From Ornithinimicrobium humiphilum (GTDB taxonomy: Bacteria > Actinomycetota > Actinomycetes > Actinomycetales > Dermatophilaceae): a stretch of 64,000 nt of DNA. Location of the stretch: assembly GCF_006716885.1 (NCBI RefSeq), contig NZ_VFPU01000001.1:62001-126000 (forward strand). Direction: 5' to 3'. The notes below the pieces were generated by a model. It saw only the letters and a list, made by a program, of their open reading frames with translations, was not told the origin of the DNA and ran no database searches. The translations under genes were made by a program, and so were the position numbers. Below, piece after piece: positions 7,081-14,897 of the stretch; positions within the stretch are counted from its first letter, which is position 1, and every line of letters starts with the position of its first letter.

Positions 7081-8140
7081 GTGCCCGACGCTACCCCTCA
7101 TCGTGCGGTGCTCGCCTGCCGGGTCGTGGACCCGGACGACTGGTGCAAGGGGTGCGGCTGCCAGGGCGTCCCGCGTGACACCGTGACCAGGGAGCTGGCG
7201 CACGAGCCCTTCGGGTGGCGCCCCACGACCCTGCTGGTGACGGTCCGCCAACGACGCCGTCCTGGCCGAGGGCCAACGGCTGCTCATCGCCGACCCGGCC
7301 CGCCTCGACGGCGTCCGCGTCGTAGGTGTTGATGAGCACGTGTGGCGGCACACGAGGCGCGGTGACAAGTACGCCACCGTGGTCATCGACCTCACCCCGG
7401 TCCGCGACGGCACCGGCCCTTCCCGACTGTTGGACGTGGTCGAGGGCCGCTCGAAGAAGGCGTTCAAGGACTGGTTGGCGCAGCGGGACCAGGCCTGGCG
7501 GAGTGGGATCGAGGTCGTCGCCATGGACGGCTTCGCCGGGTTCAAGACCGCCACCACCGAGGAGCTGCCCGACGCCGTCACGGTGATGGATCCGTTCCAC
7601 GTGATCCGCCTGGCCGGCGACGCGCTCGACGGGTGCCGTCGCCGGGTCCAGCAGGAGCTCCACGGTCACCGCGGCCGTAAGGGCGACCCCCTCTACTCCG
7701 CCCGGCGGACCCTGCACACCGGCGCGGACCTGCTCACCGATCGCCAGCAGGACCGCCTCGTCAAGCTCTTCGCCGGCGAGCGGCACGTGCAGGTCGAGTG
7801 CACCTGGGGCATCTACCAGCGCATGATCGCCGCCTACCGGGACCCCGACCGCGCTGGCGGCCGTGTCGAGATGCGCTCGGTCATCGACGCCCTCACCGAC
7901 GGCGTGCCCAGGCCGCTGGTCGAGCTGCGCGCGCTCGGCCGCACCCTGGCCCGCCGGGTCTGCGACGTCCTGGCCTACTTCGAACGGCCCCGCACCAGCA
8001 ACGGGCCTAGCGAAGCCGTGAACGGACGACTCGAGCACCTGCGCGGCCTAGCCCTCGGCTTCCGCAACCTCACCCACTACATCGCCCGAGCACTGCTTGA
8101 GGCCGGCGAATTCAGGCCACGACTACACCCTGAATTGTGA
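7081..8140 (+). pseudogene. ISL3-family transposase, internally deleted and frameshifted
   Basis: It begins at a GTG reading PDATPHRAVLACRVVDPDDW, CKGCGCQGVPRDTVTRELAH, FGWRPTTLLVTVR, the N-terminal zinc-finger part of IS1096/IS1207-like transposases. At about 7249 the frame jumps into NDAVLAEGQRLLIADPARLDG. The catalytic part (GVDEHVWRHTRRGDKYATV, VVAMDGFAGFKTA, VMDPFHVIRLAG, SNGPSEAVNGRLEHLRGLA) continues to a TGA at 8138-8140. Compared with intact relatives I recall, about 30 codons are missing near the start and 60-70 at the frameshift. DDE residues remain but the protein is not expressible as one chain. Confidence 0.88.
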
Positions 8141-8146
8141 AGAGCC
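8123..8146. repeat. ISL3 right inverted repeat
   Basis: CTACACCCTGAATTGTGAAG then AGCC; its reverse complement starts GGCTCTTCACAATTC. It contains the transposase stop codon. Confidence 0.85.
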
Positions 8147-8148
8147 CG

Positions 8149-8436
8149 TTAAGCCGGTCGGCGCTTCGTGTGCTCCCACACTGTCACCCGATGGATGCCG
8201 AAGCGCTTTGCGATCGACAGGACGCTCTCACCGCTCGCCCGGGCGGTTCGGATAGCGTCCACTTCCCTCTCGGTCAGCGGTGTTCGAGACCGTCTCGTTG
8301 GGTTCGACACCACCCCCGGCTCGGGCTCGGACGCCGGTGGCTGTTCGCTCGCGATGCCCCGTCTCGCCTGCTCCCACGCCGAACTCAGCCGTTCGAGCCG
8401 ACGTTGGGTGTTCGGTTTGGGTCCAGCCGGGTCCAC
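8149..8436 (-). CDS. Detached C-terminal segment of the serine recombinase (IntC)
   Basis: 95 codons opening at the attachment core (GTG at 8436-8434) and ending TAA. It starts VDPAGPKPNTQRRLERLSSA. After a linker it ends in an HTH (LTEREVDAIRTARASGES, VLSIAKRFGIHRVTVWEHTK). The PKPNTQRRL...HTH ending is one I know from the C-termini of actinobacterial recombinase-family proteins. Its first codon aligns exactly with codon 538 of the integrase at the other end, so joining the ends through TCCACCC gives one frame (SSW-V-DPAGPKPN). In place it has no promoter or ribosome-binding site of its own, so it is probably silent until the element excises. Confidence 0.85.
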   Translation of the reverse strand: MDPAGPKPNTQRRLERLSSAWEQARRGIASEQPPASEPEPGVVSNPTRRSRTPLTEREVDAIRTARASGESVLSIAKRFGIHRVTVWEHTKRRPA

Positions 8437-8438
8437 CC
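8432..8438. other. attR core (TCCACCC)
   Basis: Second copy of the attachment core. Element DNA (IntC) lies to its left and host DNA (GTGACGAAGG, leading into the terminator) to its right. Confidence 0.8.
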
Positions 8439-8440
8439 GT

Positions 8441-8476
8441 GACGAAGGCCCCTCCCGACCGGGAGGGGCCTTCGTC
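8441..8476. terminator. Strong bidirectional hairpin, displaced terminator of tRNA-Ala
   Basis: A 16-bp perfect stem (GACGAAGGCCCCTCCC and its complement) closes a GACC loop. It ends the minus-strand amidase gene. Without the element it would stand about 45 bp after tRNA-Ala, so it probably served both before insertion. Confidence 0.85.
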
Positions 8477-8497
8477 GTCGCTGGGGACGGCGTGCTC

Positions 8498-10642
8498 TCA
8501 GCAGACCCGGTAGCCCGCCGACCACGACAGCACGCCGGTCCCGCCGGCCAGCCGCGACAGCGTGATGCCCAGCGCGGTGTAGGCGGCGTTGACCGACCCC
8601 GGACGGCAGTCCTTCTTGACCAGGAGCACCGGGCTTCCGTGGCGTGCCGCGAGCTGGGTGGCGACGACCGCGTCGGCGGAGCCGTAGGCGTTGGCCACCA
8701 CGGCCGCGGACGCCGAGTCGAAGGCGTCCATGGCGACGAGGGCGCTGGTCTCGAAGCGATCGCCGCCGCCCACGCGGTCGACCTGCGCCCCCGGCAGCAG
8801 CGAGGCGACCTGCGCGCGCACTGGCTCCGACACCGACAGCTCCCCGCCCAGCACGACGACGCGCGAGGGCTGCAGGGTGGTCAGCGCGGTCGCGGTCACC
8901 GAGGGCAGCCGGCCCGGTTGCGTGAGGACCACGACGGCGTCCTGCTCGGCCGCGGCCGCCGCGGCGCTCAGCGCGTCCGCCAGCTCGGTGCCCGCGGCCA
9001 GGTAGACGGTCCCGCCCGGCCGCCCGTTCTGGGTGGCCAGCATGGCCGCCGTCTCGTAGCGGTCGGACCCGTGGACCCGCTGGACGGTGTAGCCCGCCGT
9101 CGTCAGCTGGCCGACCACCGAGGGGGCGATCGCCTCCTCACCGCCGACCAGCACGACCTCGCGGACGCCCAGCGCGTCCAGCGAGGCCATCGTGTCGATC
9201 GGCACGGTCGCGGTGCGGGTCAGCATCACGGCGGCACCGGTCTGCGCCGCGATCGGCCCGACCCCGAGCGCGTCGGCGATGTGGTTCCCCGAGGCGAGGT
9301 ATGCCGTGCGGGCACCTTCCAGGTAAGCGCGCCGCGCGATGCCGGCGGCCACGGCATACCGGTCCGCGCCGCCGTGCCGCTGCACGGCGACGGGGTCCTC
9401 GGCGTGGTCGGCGGCGACCCGCGCCCGCAGCGTGTCCATCAGCGCGTAGAGCTGCCAGCCGGGGCAGAGCGTGTCATCCACGTCGCGGTGACCGTGGACG
9501 ACGTCGAGCGTCCGCGTCCAGCCGAAGTAGGGGTTCTCGTAGTCCACGGTCGTGCCGGGGGTGACGCCGTGGGTGGCGAGCTCCCAGGCCGTCAGCTCCG
9601 ACAGCGCGGTGAGCTCGGTGGCCCACACGATGGCGGTCTCGTGGTTGCCCAGCACGGAGACGCCGGTCCAGTCGCGGTTCATGCCGAAGGCGTGCGCCAG
9701 CTGGATGTTCTCCTCGACGCCGCCGGCCCGGCCCTCCCAGACGCGGCCGTACTTGTCGACGAGCGCGGCATAGCCGATGTCGTCCCACTGCAGCGTCTGC
9801 CCGTGGTAGTAGAAGATGCCGCGGATGATCGACGGCACGTCGGTCGAGGCGTAGTCGTTGACGCCCGCGGTGTGGTGGACGGTCACGCCCATCTTGGGGA
9901 AGTCGTGGACGAGGTCGATCGGCCGCGACACGCGGGGCGCGGACTCGTCGGCGCCCCAGTCGGCGCGGGTGCCGATGACCAGCTCGTTGGAGGTGACGGG
10001 CAGGGCCGCCACGGCCGCGGCGTCGTCGGCCGTGGCCTGCGTGGTCCAGACCTCGACGGAGGCGTCGCTCGCCTCGCCGACCAGCCGGACCTCGACCTCC
10101 GCCGGGCCCACGACCACGTCGCCGGTGGTCGCCCGCGTCACGGCCAGGTCGTCGGTGACGGGCTCCCCCGAGGCGTCCGTCACGTCGGTGCTGGCGTGCG
10201 CGAGCGGGTCGCCGGACGACCGCTCGACGGGGGTGGCGTCGTCCAGCGGCGCCCACTCCCCCCAGGCCCCGTCCGGCGTGCGCAGGCGCAGCTCCGCCGC
10301 GGCCGGCTCGGGACCGGTCCACCGCAGGCCGAGGACGTGCACGCCCTCACCGAGGGACAGCGTGGTCGCGCGCGAGGGCCCGCTGGGCGTGGCGTCGGTG
10401 CCGGGCAGCACCCGGGCGGCGACGTCGGCCCCGAGGGGCACGCTCCGGTGCGTGGCGCCGGGGTCCGCCCCGGCGGCACCGGGCGCGTCGGAAGCACCAG
10501 GAGCAGCAGCGGCGGGCGGCGCCGCCGGCGCAGCACCGACCGGGGTCGTGGTCAGGGACAGGGCGGCGACGAGCGAGACGACCCCGAGGGCCGCCCCTCC
10601 TCGTCGCGGTCGTCGGGACAGAGGGCGAGGCAGCAGTCGCAT
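8498..10642 (-). CDS. Secreted PGRP-type amidase with three CWB2 repeats
   Basis: 714 residues. An N-terminal signal peptide (MRLLPRPLSRRPRRGGAA, hydrophobic core, then VGAAPAAP) directs export. After a beta-rich region comes a peptidoglycan-recognition/N-acetylmuramoyl-L-alanine amidase domain at about 219-405: TRADWGADE, TVHHTAG (zinc His), GRVWEGRAGG, SVLGNHE, HGHRDVDDTLCPG (His and Cys ligands). It should cleave the MurNAc-L-Ala bond. Residues ~416-714 are three cell-wall-binding type 2 repeats (GGADRYAVA, HGSDRYETA, GGGDRFETS) that anchor the enzyme to the wall. Single-gene unit ended by the hairpin at 8441. Confidence 0.93.
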   Translation of the reverse strand: MRLLPRPLSRRPRRGGAALGVVSLVAALSLTTTPVGAAPAAPPAAAAPGASDAPGAAGADPGATHRSVPLGADVAARVLPGTDATPSGPSRATTLSLGEGVHVLGLRWTGPEPAAAELRLRTPDGAWGEWAPLDDATPVERSSGDPLAHASTDVTDASGEPVTDDLAVTRATTGDVVVGPAEVEVRLVGEASDASVEVWTTQATADDAAAVAALPVTSNELVIGTRADWGADESAPRVSRPIDLVHDFPKMGVTVHHTAGVNDYASTDVPSIIRGIFYYHGQTLQWDDIGYAALVDKYGRVWEGRAGGVEENIQLAHAFGMNRDWTGVSVLGNHETAIVWATELTALSELTAWELATHGVTPGTTVDYENPYFGWTRTLDVVHGHRDVDDTLCPGWQLYALMDTLRARVAADHAEDPVAVQRHGGADRYAVAAGIARRAYLEGARTAYLASGNHIADALGVGPIAAQTGAAVMLTRTATVPIDTMASLDALGVREVVLVGGEEAIAPSVVGQLTTAGYTVQRVHGSDRYETAAMLATQNGRPGGTVYLAAGTELADALSAAAAAAEQDAVVVLTQPGRLPSVTATALTTLQPSRVVVLGGELSVSEPVRAQVASLLPGAQVDRVGGGDRFETSALVAMDAFDSASAAVVANAYGSADAVVATQLAARHGSPVLLVKKDCRPGSVNAAYTALGITLSRLAGGTGVLSWSAGYRVC

Positions 10643-10782
10643 GGGTCACTCCGGTGGTCGGGCGCCCGAACTGCCGGGCGACCCGGAGGCGATAAGGACA
10701 TGCCATGAAACCACGTCCGTCCCACGCGCAACATCCCCCGGTGGGTGGACAGGCGCGTCTCCTCCGCGCCGCCGGCGACCCC
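10643..10782. promoter_or_regulatory. Intergenic region upstream of the CWB2 amidase
   Basis: 140 bp between two minus-strand genes. It should hold the amidase promoter. CCGGAGTG just before the start is a possible ribosome-binding site. I see no convincing -35/-10 pair or riboswitch. Confidence 0.3.
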
Positions 10783-11334
10783 TTACAGGAACTGCTGCGG
10801 GTCGAACTCGTCGATCGGGATGATCCGCAGGCGCGGCAGCGGCGCGTTGAAGGCGAGCGTGTCGTGCTCGAGGTCGAAGAACTCCATACCCCGTGCCACC
10901 AGGGGCGTGAAGCCGGAGTTGCGGAACTCCTCGAAGGCGATGAGGCCGACGCGGCGGCTGCCGTCGATCAGCGGCTCGATGGACTCCAGGAAGTCGCCGT
11001 CGTGGCTGACGAGCATGACGTCGTCGTCGCGCTCGAGCAGCGCGTCGAGGGTGCGCTGGATCGCGATGTCGACGACCTTCTCCTCCGCCGTGCCCGACAG
11101 CGGCACCGGCGTGTAGCCCAGCGCGCGCAACGCCTGGACGAAGGCCATCGGCAGCCCGCTGCTGGCGTTGAGGAAGAAGAGGCCCTTGGCGGGCTGGCCC
11201 CAGGTGTCCTGGGTGAAGGTGAGCAGCCGGTCCCAGCGCGGACGCTCGTCCGGGTGGGGGCGGCGGCCGAGGATCGAGTTGCCGAGGGTGGCGTCGATGT
11301 TCTCGCCGTCGACCAGCAGGTATGACGTGGCCAT
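10783..11334 (-). CDS. NYN domain (PIN-like) protein
   Basis: 183 residues. The acidic motifs of an NYN/PIN-like nuclease fold are in order: LLVDGENID at the N-terminus, EEKVVDIAIQRTLDALL mid-protein, and VMLVSHDGDFLESIEPL. This fits a metal-dependent RNase of the LabA/DUF88 type; whether it is active is not known. A good ribosome-binding site (AGGAGAACACCC before ATG) marks the start. It follows the esterase gene by 36 bp on the same strand and may share its operon. Confidence 0.85.
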   Translation of the reverse strand: MATSYLLVDGENIDATLGNSILGRRPHPDERPRWDRLLTFTQDTWGQPAKGLFFLNASSGLPMAFVQALRALGYTPVPLSGTAEEKVVDIAIQRTLDALLERDDDVMLVSHDGDFLESIEPLIDGSRRVGLIAFEEFRNSGFTPLVARGMEFFDLEHDTLAFNAPLPRLRIIPIDEFDPQQFL

Positions 11335-11370
11335 GGGTGTTCTCCTAGGTTGATATCGGTCTGTATCGGG

Positions 11371-12552
11371 TTATTCGTAGACGAGCTTCTGCGGTCCTGG
11401 GAAGATCCATGACAGACCGTCCCGCAACCGGTCGCGCCAGTTCTCCCACGAGTGCCCGTCCCGCGACTCGACGTAGCGCACCTGGGCGCCGGTCGACTCG
11501 AAGACGGGGACCATCGAGCGGTTGTGCACGATGAGCGGCTCGTAGATGCCGCAGTGCACGAACATCCGGTCGGCGACCTTGCGGGGCCGCGCGCGGTACT
11601 TGTTCATGAACGTCACCACGGGGTCGAACGCGGGTCCGCCGCCGTGGTCGTCACCGATGTCGGTGAAGACGAAGGAGCCCGACTGCAGGAGCAGGTTGCC
11701 CCACGTGTCGGGGTTCCGGTAGGCCGTGGACAGCGAGGCCACCCCGCCGAAACTCGCCCCCATGAGGCAGCGGGCCTCGGAGCGGCGCACCACCGGCAGC
11801 TGCTCCTCGATCGCCGGGAGCAGCTCGTGCGTGAGGTGCCGCGCGTGCGGGGCGTAGTTGGGATACTCCCGCAGCCGGTCGCCGGGGTTGGACAGCACCA
11901 CGATGGTCTCGGCCATGTCGAGGTCGTGGATGAGGTTGTCGAGCACCGTCTTCAGCGCCGCGTAGTTGACGTAGTCGTCGCCGTCGTGGACGACGAGCAG
12001 CGGGTAGGTGCTCGAGCGGCGGAAGCGCGCCGGCAGGTAGAGGCGGTTGTGCACCGTGCGCCGCAGCGCCTTGGAGTGCATCGACCACGGCACGATCTCG
12101 CCGGGCCGCGCGTCCTCCCGGGGCAGGACCCACTCCGGCGTCTCGTAGCCGGCTGCCTGGAGCACGCTGGACGACCCGACCGGCGAGTGCGCGACGCGCG
12201 GGTTGAGGGGGTCGTTGAAGGTCGAGGTCTCCGAGCCGTGACGCACCTCGATCTGGTACTCCACGCGCGACTGCGCGGGCACCTCGATCGTCACGTACCA
12301 GAGGTCGGTGCCCTCGAGCCGGCGCATCGGCACGTGCTGCGGCTGGTTGACGATCCGGTGCCGCAGCGCGACGGCGTCGGCCTCGCCGCGGTGCACGAAG
12401 GTGCACCGGGAGCCTTCGACGATCGGGACGGGGTGCGAGGCCAGGAAGGCGTCGACCTTCTCCGCGTTGAGCGGAGCCCGGGCCTTGAGCGCGTTGATCG
12501 CGAGCTTGCCCTTGTGCTTCGGCACCTCGGGGAAGACGGTGGCCAGGCTCAT
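11371..12552 (-). CDS. Esterase D/enterochelin-esterase-like alpha/beta hydrolase
   Basis: 393 residues. An N-terminal beta-sandwich part (~40-150; HRGEADAVALRHRI, MRRLEGTDLWYVTIEVPA) resembles the E-set domain of enterochelin esterases. The putative esterase domain follows: LLVVHDGDDYVNYAAL, a nucleophile elbow GASFGG at about 280, and the catalytic His in SRDGHSWENW near the end. No signal peptide, so cytosolic. Its ATG overlaps the stop of the peptidase-E-like gene (TCAT), making it the third gene of a coupled operon with an ATP-grasp ligase. It may hydrolyse an ester or peptide made or modified by that ligase (inference). Confidence 0.85.
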   Translation of the reverse strand: MSLATVFPEVPKHKGKLAINALKARAPLNAEKVDAFLASHPVPIVEGSRCTFVHRGEADAVALRHRIVNQPQHVPMRRLEGTDLWYVTIEVPAQSRVEYQIEVRHGSETSTFNDPLNPRVAHSPVGSSSVLQAAGYETPEWVLPREDARPGEIVPWSMHSKALRRTVHNRLYLPARFRRSSTYPLLVVHDGDDYVNYAALKTVLDNLIHDLDMAETIVVLSNPGDRLREYPNYAPHARHLTHELLPAIEEQLPVVRRSEARCLMGASFGGVASLSTAYRNPDTWGNLLLQSGSFVFTDIGDDHGGGPAFDPVVTFMNKYRARPRKVADRMFVHCGIYEPLIVHNRSMVPVFESTGAQVRYVESRDGHSWENWRDRLRDGLSWIFPGPQKLVYE

Positions 12553-13604
12553 GCGTCCACCTCCTCGGGCGAGGGGGGCGCCTCCGCGGGGAGGTATGCC
12601 GTGGTGAGCCCGTCGGTGCCGACGATGCGGGTCCCGGCCGGCAGCCGTCCGTCGACGGTGAGCGTGATCTCGGCCTGGGCGTCGAGCAGCACCGGCAGCC
12701 GGGGGGCCGTCCGCAGGGCCAGCACCGACATGCGGTCGGGGTTGCGCAGGTCCAGCCGGTCGGTGGCCGAGGGCAGCGCGACGATGCCGCGCGTGAGGCC
12801 GAGACCGTTCATCAGCAGTTCGGACACGGGTGGGCTGGAGACCGCGTGGTCGTAGAAGAGCAGGACGCGCTCGGTGAGCGCCATCGCCCCGGCGCCCCAG
12901 GCGAGCACCGGGCGCAGCAGCACCGGCGCCGGACGCTCGGCCGCGTCGGCGTCGGGACCGGCCGGAGCCGCCGGGGCCGCCGGGGCCGCCAGCGCCGGAG
13001 CCAGGTTGAACAGGTGCAGGGCGCCCATGAGGACCCCGACGTGCCCGCCGGTCACCGCGATCGCCTCGCACTCGGCGATCATGCGACCGACCCGCATCCG
13101 GCCCTCGGCCACGGCGTCGCGGTGCTGGGGCCGGTAGCGGGCGAAGAAGGCGTGGTTGAGGTCGGCGACCCGCTCCAGGTGCCGGGTGTCGAGGCCCCGC
13201 ATCACGTCGAGGACGTCCTCGACCGCCATCGCCCGGGCCCGCTCGTCGAGCGAGGTGCGATCGCGGATCCGACGGATGGCCTCGGCGGCCTTCTCGAGCC
13301 CGATGAGGTAGAGCTCCTGCATCTGGGCGTGCAGCTGGCGGCGACGCCGGTCGCCCTCGGCCAGCTCGGGGTCGAGCTCCCAGACCTGCTGCATGAGGCC
13401 CCACAGCCCGAGGTTGAGCGTGTCGCCGCCGAGCAGCTCGGTGAGCAGCTCGTCCTCGCGCTCGCGGTCGCGCCAGCCGGCCGTGATCAGGGCGAAGCGC
13501 CGCCCGCGCAGGCCCAGCCGTTCGGCGACCTGGGGCACCCGGGGGTCGCGCTGGGGGCCGAGCAGGGTGATGCGTGGGTCGGCCAGCGGATCGTCAGCCG
13601 GCAT
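12549..13604 (-). CDS. Type 1 glutamine-amidotransferase-like/peptidase E-like protein
   Basis: 351 residues. Class I GATase-like features: an N-terminal LITAGWRDRERED strand-loop, a central helical insert (~75-175) rich in Arg/Glu, AIAVTGGHVGVLMGALHLF at about 185, and VLAWGAGAMALTERVLLFYD near 240, where peptidase E/cyanophycinase relatives carry the nucleophile elbow GxSAGA. The nucleophile position reads Gly here, so activity is doubtful. It overlaps both neighbours, ATP-grasp upstream by 11 bp and esterase downstream by 4 bp. Function unknown. Confidence 0.7.
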   Translation of the reverse strand: MPADDPLADPRITLLGPQRDPRVPQVAERLGLRGRRFALITAGWRDREREDELLTELLGGDTLNLGLWGLMQQVWELDPELAEGDRRRRQLHAQMQELYLIGLEKAAEAIRRIRDRTSLDERARAMAVEDVLDVMRGLDTRHLERVADLNHAFFARYRPQHRDAVAEGRMRVGRMIAECEAIAVTGGHVGVLMGALHLFNLAPALAAPAAPAAPAGPDADAAERPAPVLLRPVLAWGAGAMALTERVLLFYDHAVSSPPVSELLMNGLGLTRGIVALPSATDRLDLRNPDRMSVLALRTAPRLPVLLDAQAEITLTVDGRLPAGTRIVGTDGLTTAYLPAEAPPSPEEVDA

Positions 13605-14814
13605 GGACCTGCACGGTGCGGCCGACGTCGTCGAGCATCTCCCGCAGGTGGTCGTAGTCCGGGTGCCGCATCCGGATCCAGGCGTTGGCCATGAAGCCGG
13701 CCTCCACCGGCTGCGTGCCGCTGCCCTGCGGCGGGATGTGGGCGTCGATGATCCAGCGGCCGTAGCGGTTCTCGACGTCCTCGAGCCCGGAGTAGCCGGT
13801 GATCACGCCGTCGCGGTCGGGCCGCAGCGCGATGATGCCGGCGGAGTGGCTGCGGCTCGGTCGCGCCGAGATGTGCCCGTGCACGATCGCCTCGGCCCAG
13901 GCCTTGTAGACGTCCATGTCGTTGGCGGCGCAGTAGAGGTCCCAGCAGCCGACGCCGGGGGGCCGGCAGCCGATCTCGCTGAAGGTCAGGCCCTTGGGCC
14001 CGGCGAAGAACTCCATGTGGGTGGCTGAGGTGCCGATGCCCAGGGCCTGGTTGACCCGGGCGCCCATCGCGCGCAGCTCGTCGTAGAGCCCGCCGCTCTG
14101 ATCGATCCGGTTGGTCGCCACGAACTGGGGCGAGATCCAGCGGGTGCGCATCGCCTCCAGCACGCCCGGGTAGTAGTGCGAGGCGAAGTCGAGCACCGGC
14201 TCCCCGTCGATCGAGATGGTGTCGTAGAAGCCCTCGTGCCCCTCGATGAACTCCTCGACCGCGATCGAGCCGTAGGTGCCGAGCGAGGCCAGGGCGGCGT
14301 CGAGCTCGGTGTCGTTGTCGACGCGGAAGGTCCCGGCCGCCCCGGCGGCGTCGCGCGGCTTGAGGATGAGGGGGTAGCCCACCTGGCGGGCGAAGCTGAG
14401 CACCTGGTCGGCGGTGTCGGCACCGATCGAGCGGGCGACCGGCACGCCGGCCTGGCGCAGCGCCTCCTTCATGGAGGGCTTGTCGCGGCACAGCCAGGTG
14501 GTGCGCACCGACGTGCCGGGGATCCCGAGGCGCTCGCGCACCTGCGCGGCCACCAGCTGGTGGGCCTCGATCGTGGACTCCAGCCGGTCGACCCAGACCA
14601 TGTCCTGCACGCGGCGGACGGCGGCGGTCATCTCCTCGAGGTTGGTGACGGAGCCCACCTGCTCGTAGTGGACCATCCAGTCCTTGAGCTGGTGGTCGAG
14701 GTACTCGAGCGGGGTCTCCCCGATCCCGATCACGTTCGCCCCGACTTCGGCCAGCGCCCTGGGGAACTCCCGCTGGTTGCGCGGGAAGTGCGGCTCGACG
14801 AACACGATGTTCAC
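13594..14814 (-). CDS. ATP-grasp domain carboxylate-amine/thiol ligase-like protein
   Basis: 406 residues from a GTG at 14814 (VNIVFVEPHFPRNQREF). The pre-ATP-grasp Rossmann part is residues 1-110. The ATP-grasp fold follows: KPSMKEALRQAGVPVA, the ATP-binding Lys in YPLILKPRDAAGAAGTF, VEEFIEGHEGFYDTISIDG, then THMEFFAGPKGLTFSEIGCR with the metal-binding Glu/Asn-type residues. This resembles the biotin-carboxylase-like ATP-grasp enzymes that join a carboxylate to an amine. Longer upstream frames were rejected because homology begins at this GTG. First gene of a three-gene overlapping operon. Confidence 0.85.
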   Translation of the reverse strand: MNIVFVEPHFPRNQREFPRALAEVGANVIGIGETPLEYLDHQLKDWMVHYEQVGSVTNLEEMTAAVRRVQDMVWVDRLESTIEAHQLVAAQVRERLGIPGTSVRTTWLCRDKPSMKEALRQAGVPVARSIGADTADQVLSFARQVGYPLILKPRDAAGAAGTFRVDNDTELDAALASLGTYGSIAVEEFIEGHEGFYDTISIDGEPVLDFASHYYPGVLEAMRTRWISPQFVATNRIDQSGGLYDELRAMGARVNQALGIGTSATHMEFFAGPKGLTFSEIGCRPPGVGCWDLYCAANDMDVYKAWAEAIVHGHISARPSRSHSAGIIALRPDRDGVITGYSGLEDVENRYGRWIIDAHIPPQGSGTQPVEAGFMANAWIRMRHPDYDHLREMLDDVGRTVQVHAG

Positions 14815-14897
14815 GAGGTCGAGCCTGCCACAGATCAGGGGGGCGCGGCGACGGGACGCGACGCCCGCCGGGGCGCGGGGGTATGCCGTGCGCCGGG

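Larger units (their letters stand above)
6972..8146. mobile_element. Decayed ISL3-family insertion sequence
   Basis: Terminal inverted repeats start GGCTCTTC at both ends, and a transposase remnant lies between them. The copy is 1,175 bp, shorter than typical family members, which fits two internal deletions in the transposase. ISL3 elements normally leave 8-bp target duplications. The flanks here (GGTTTCAC left, CGTTAAGC right) do not match, pointing to a deletion next to the element; that also explains the missing half of the AraC gene. Confidence 0.85.
2392..8438. mobile_element. 6.04-kb integrative element in the tRNA-Ala 3' end
   Basis: Bounded by TCCACCC at both ends. It carries a large serine recombinase at the left end, a coupled small ORF, two TetR regulators, a YqeB-like membrane protein, an AraC-type regulator remnant and a decayed ISL3-family element, and ends with the detached C-terminus of the recombinase. 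Removing it joins tRNA-Ala directly to a strong hairpin terminator at 8441-8476, a sensible ancestral arrangement. There are no replication, conjugation or phage structural genes, so it is either a minimal integrative element or one shrunk by IS-associated deletion. Boundaries are inferred from sequence only. Confidence 0.82.

Noticed and set aside
6964..8154. An 8-bp target duplication around the ISL3 copy
   Set aside because: Flanks GGTTTCAC and CGTTAAGC do not match; a deletion is more likely.
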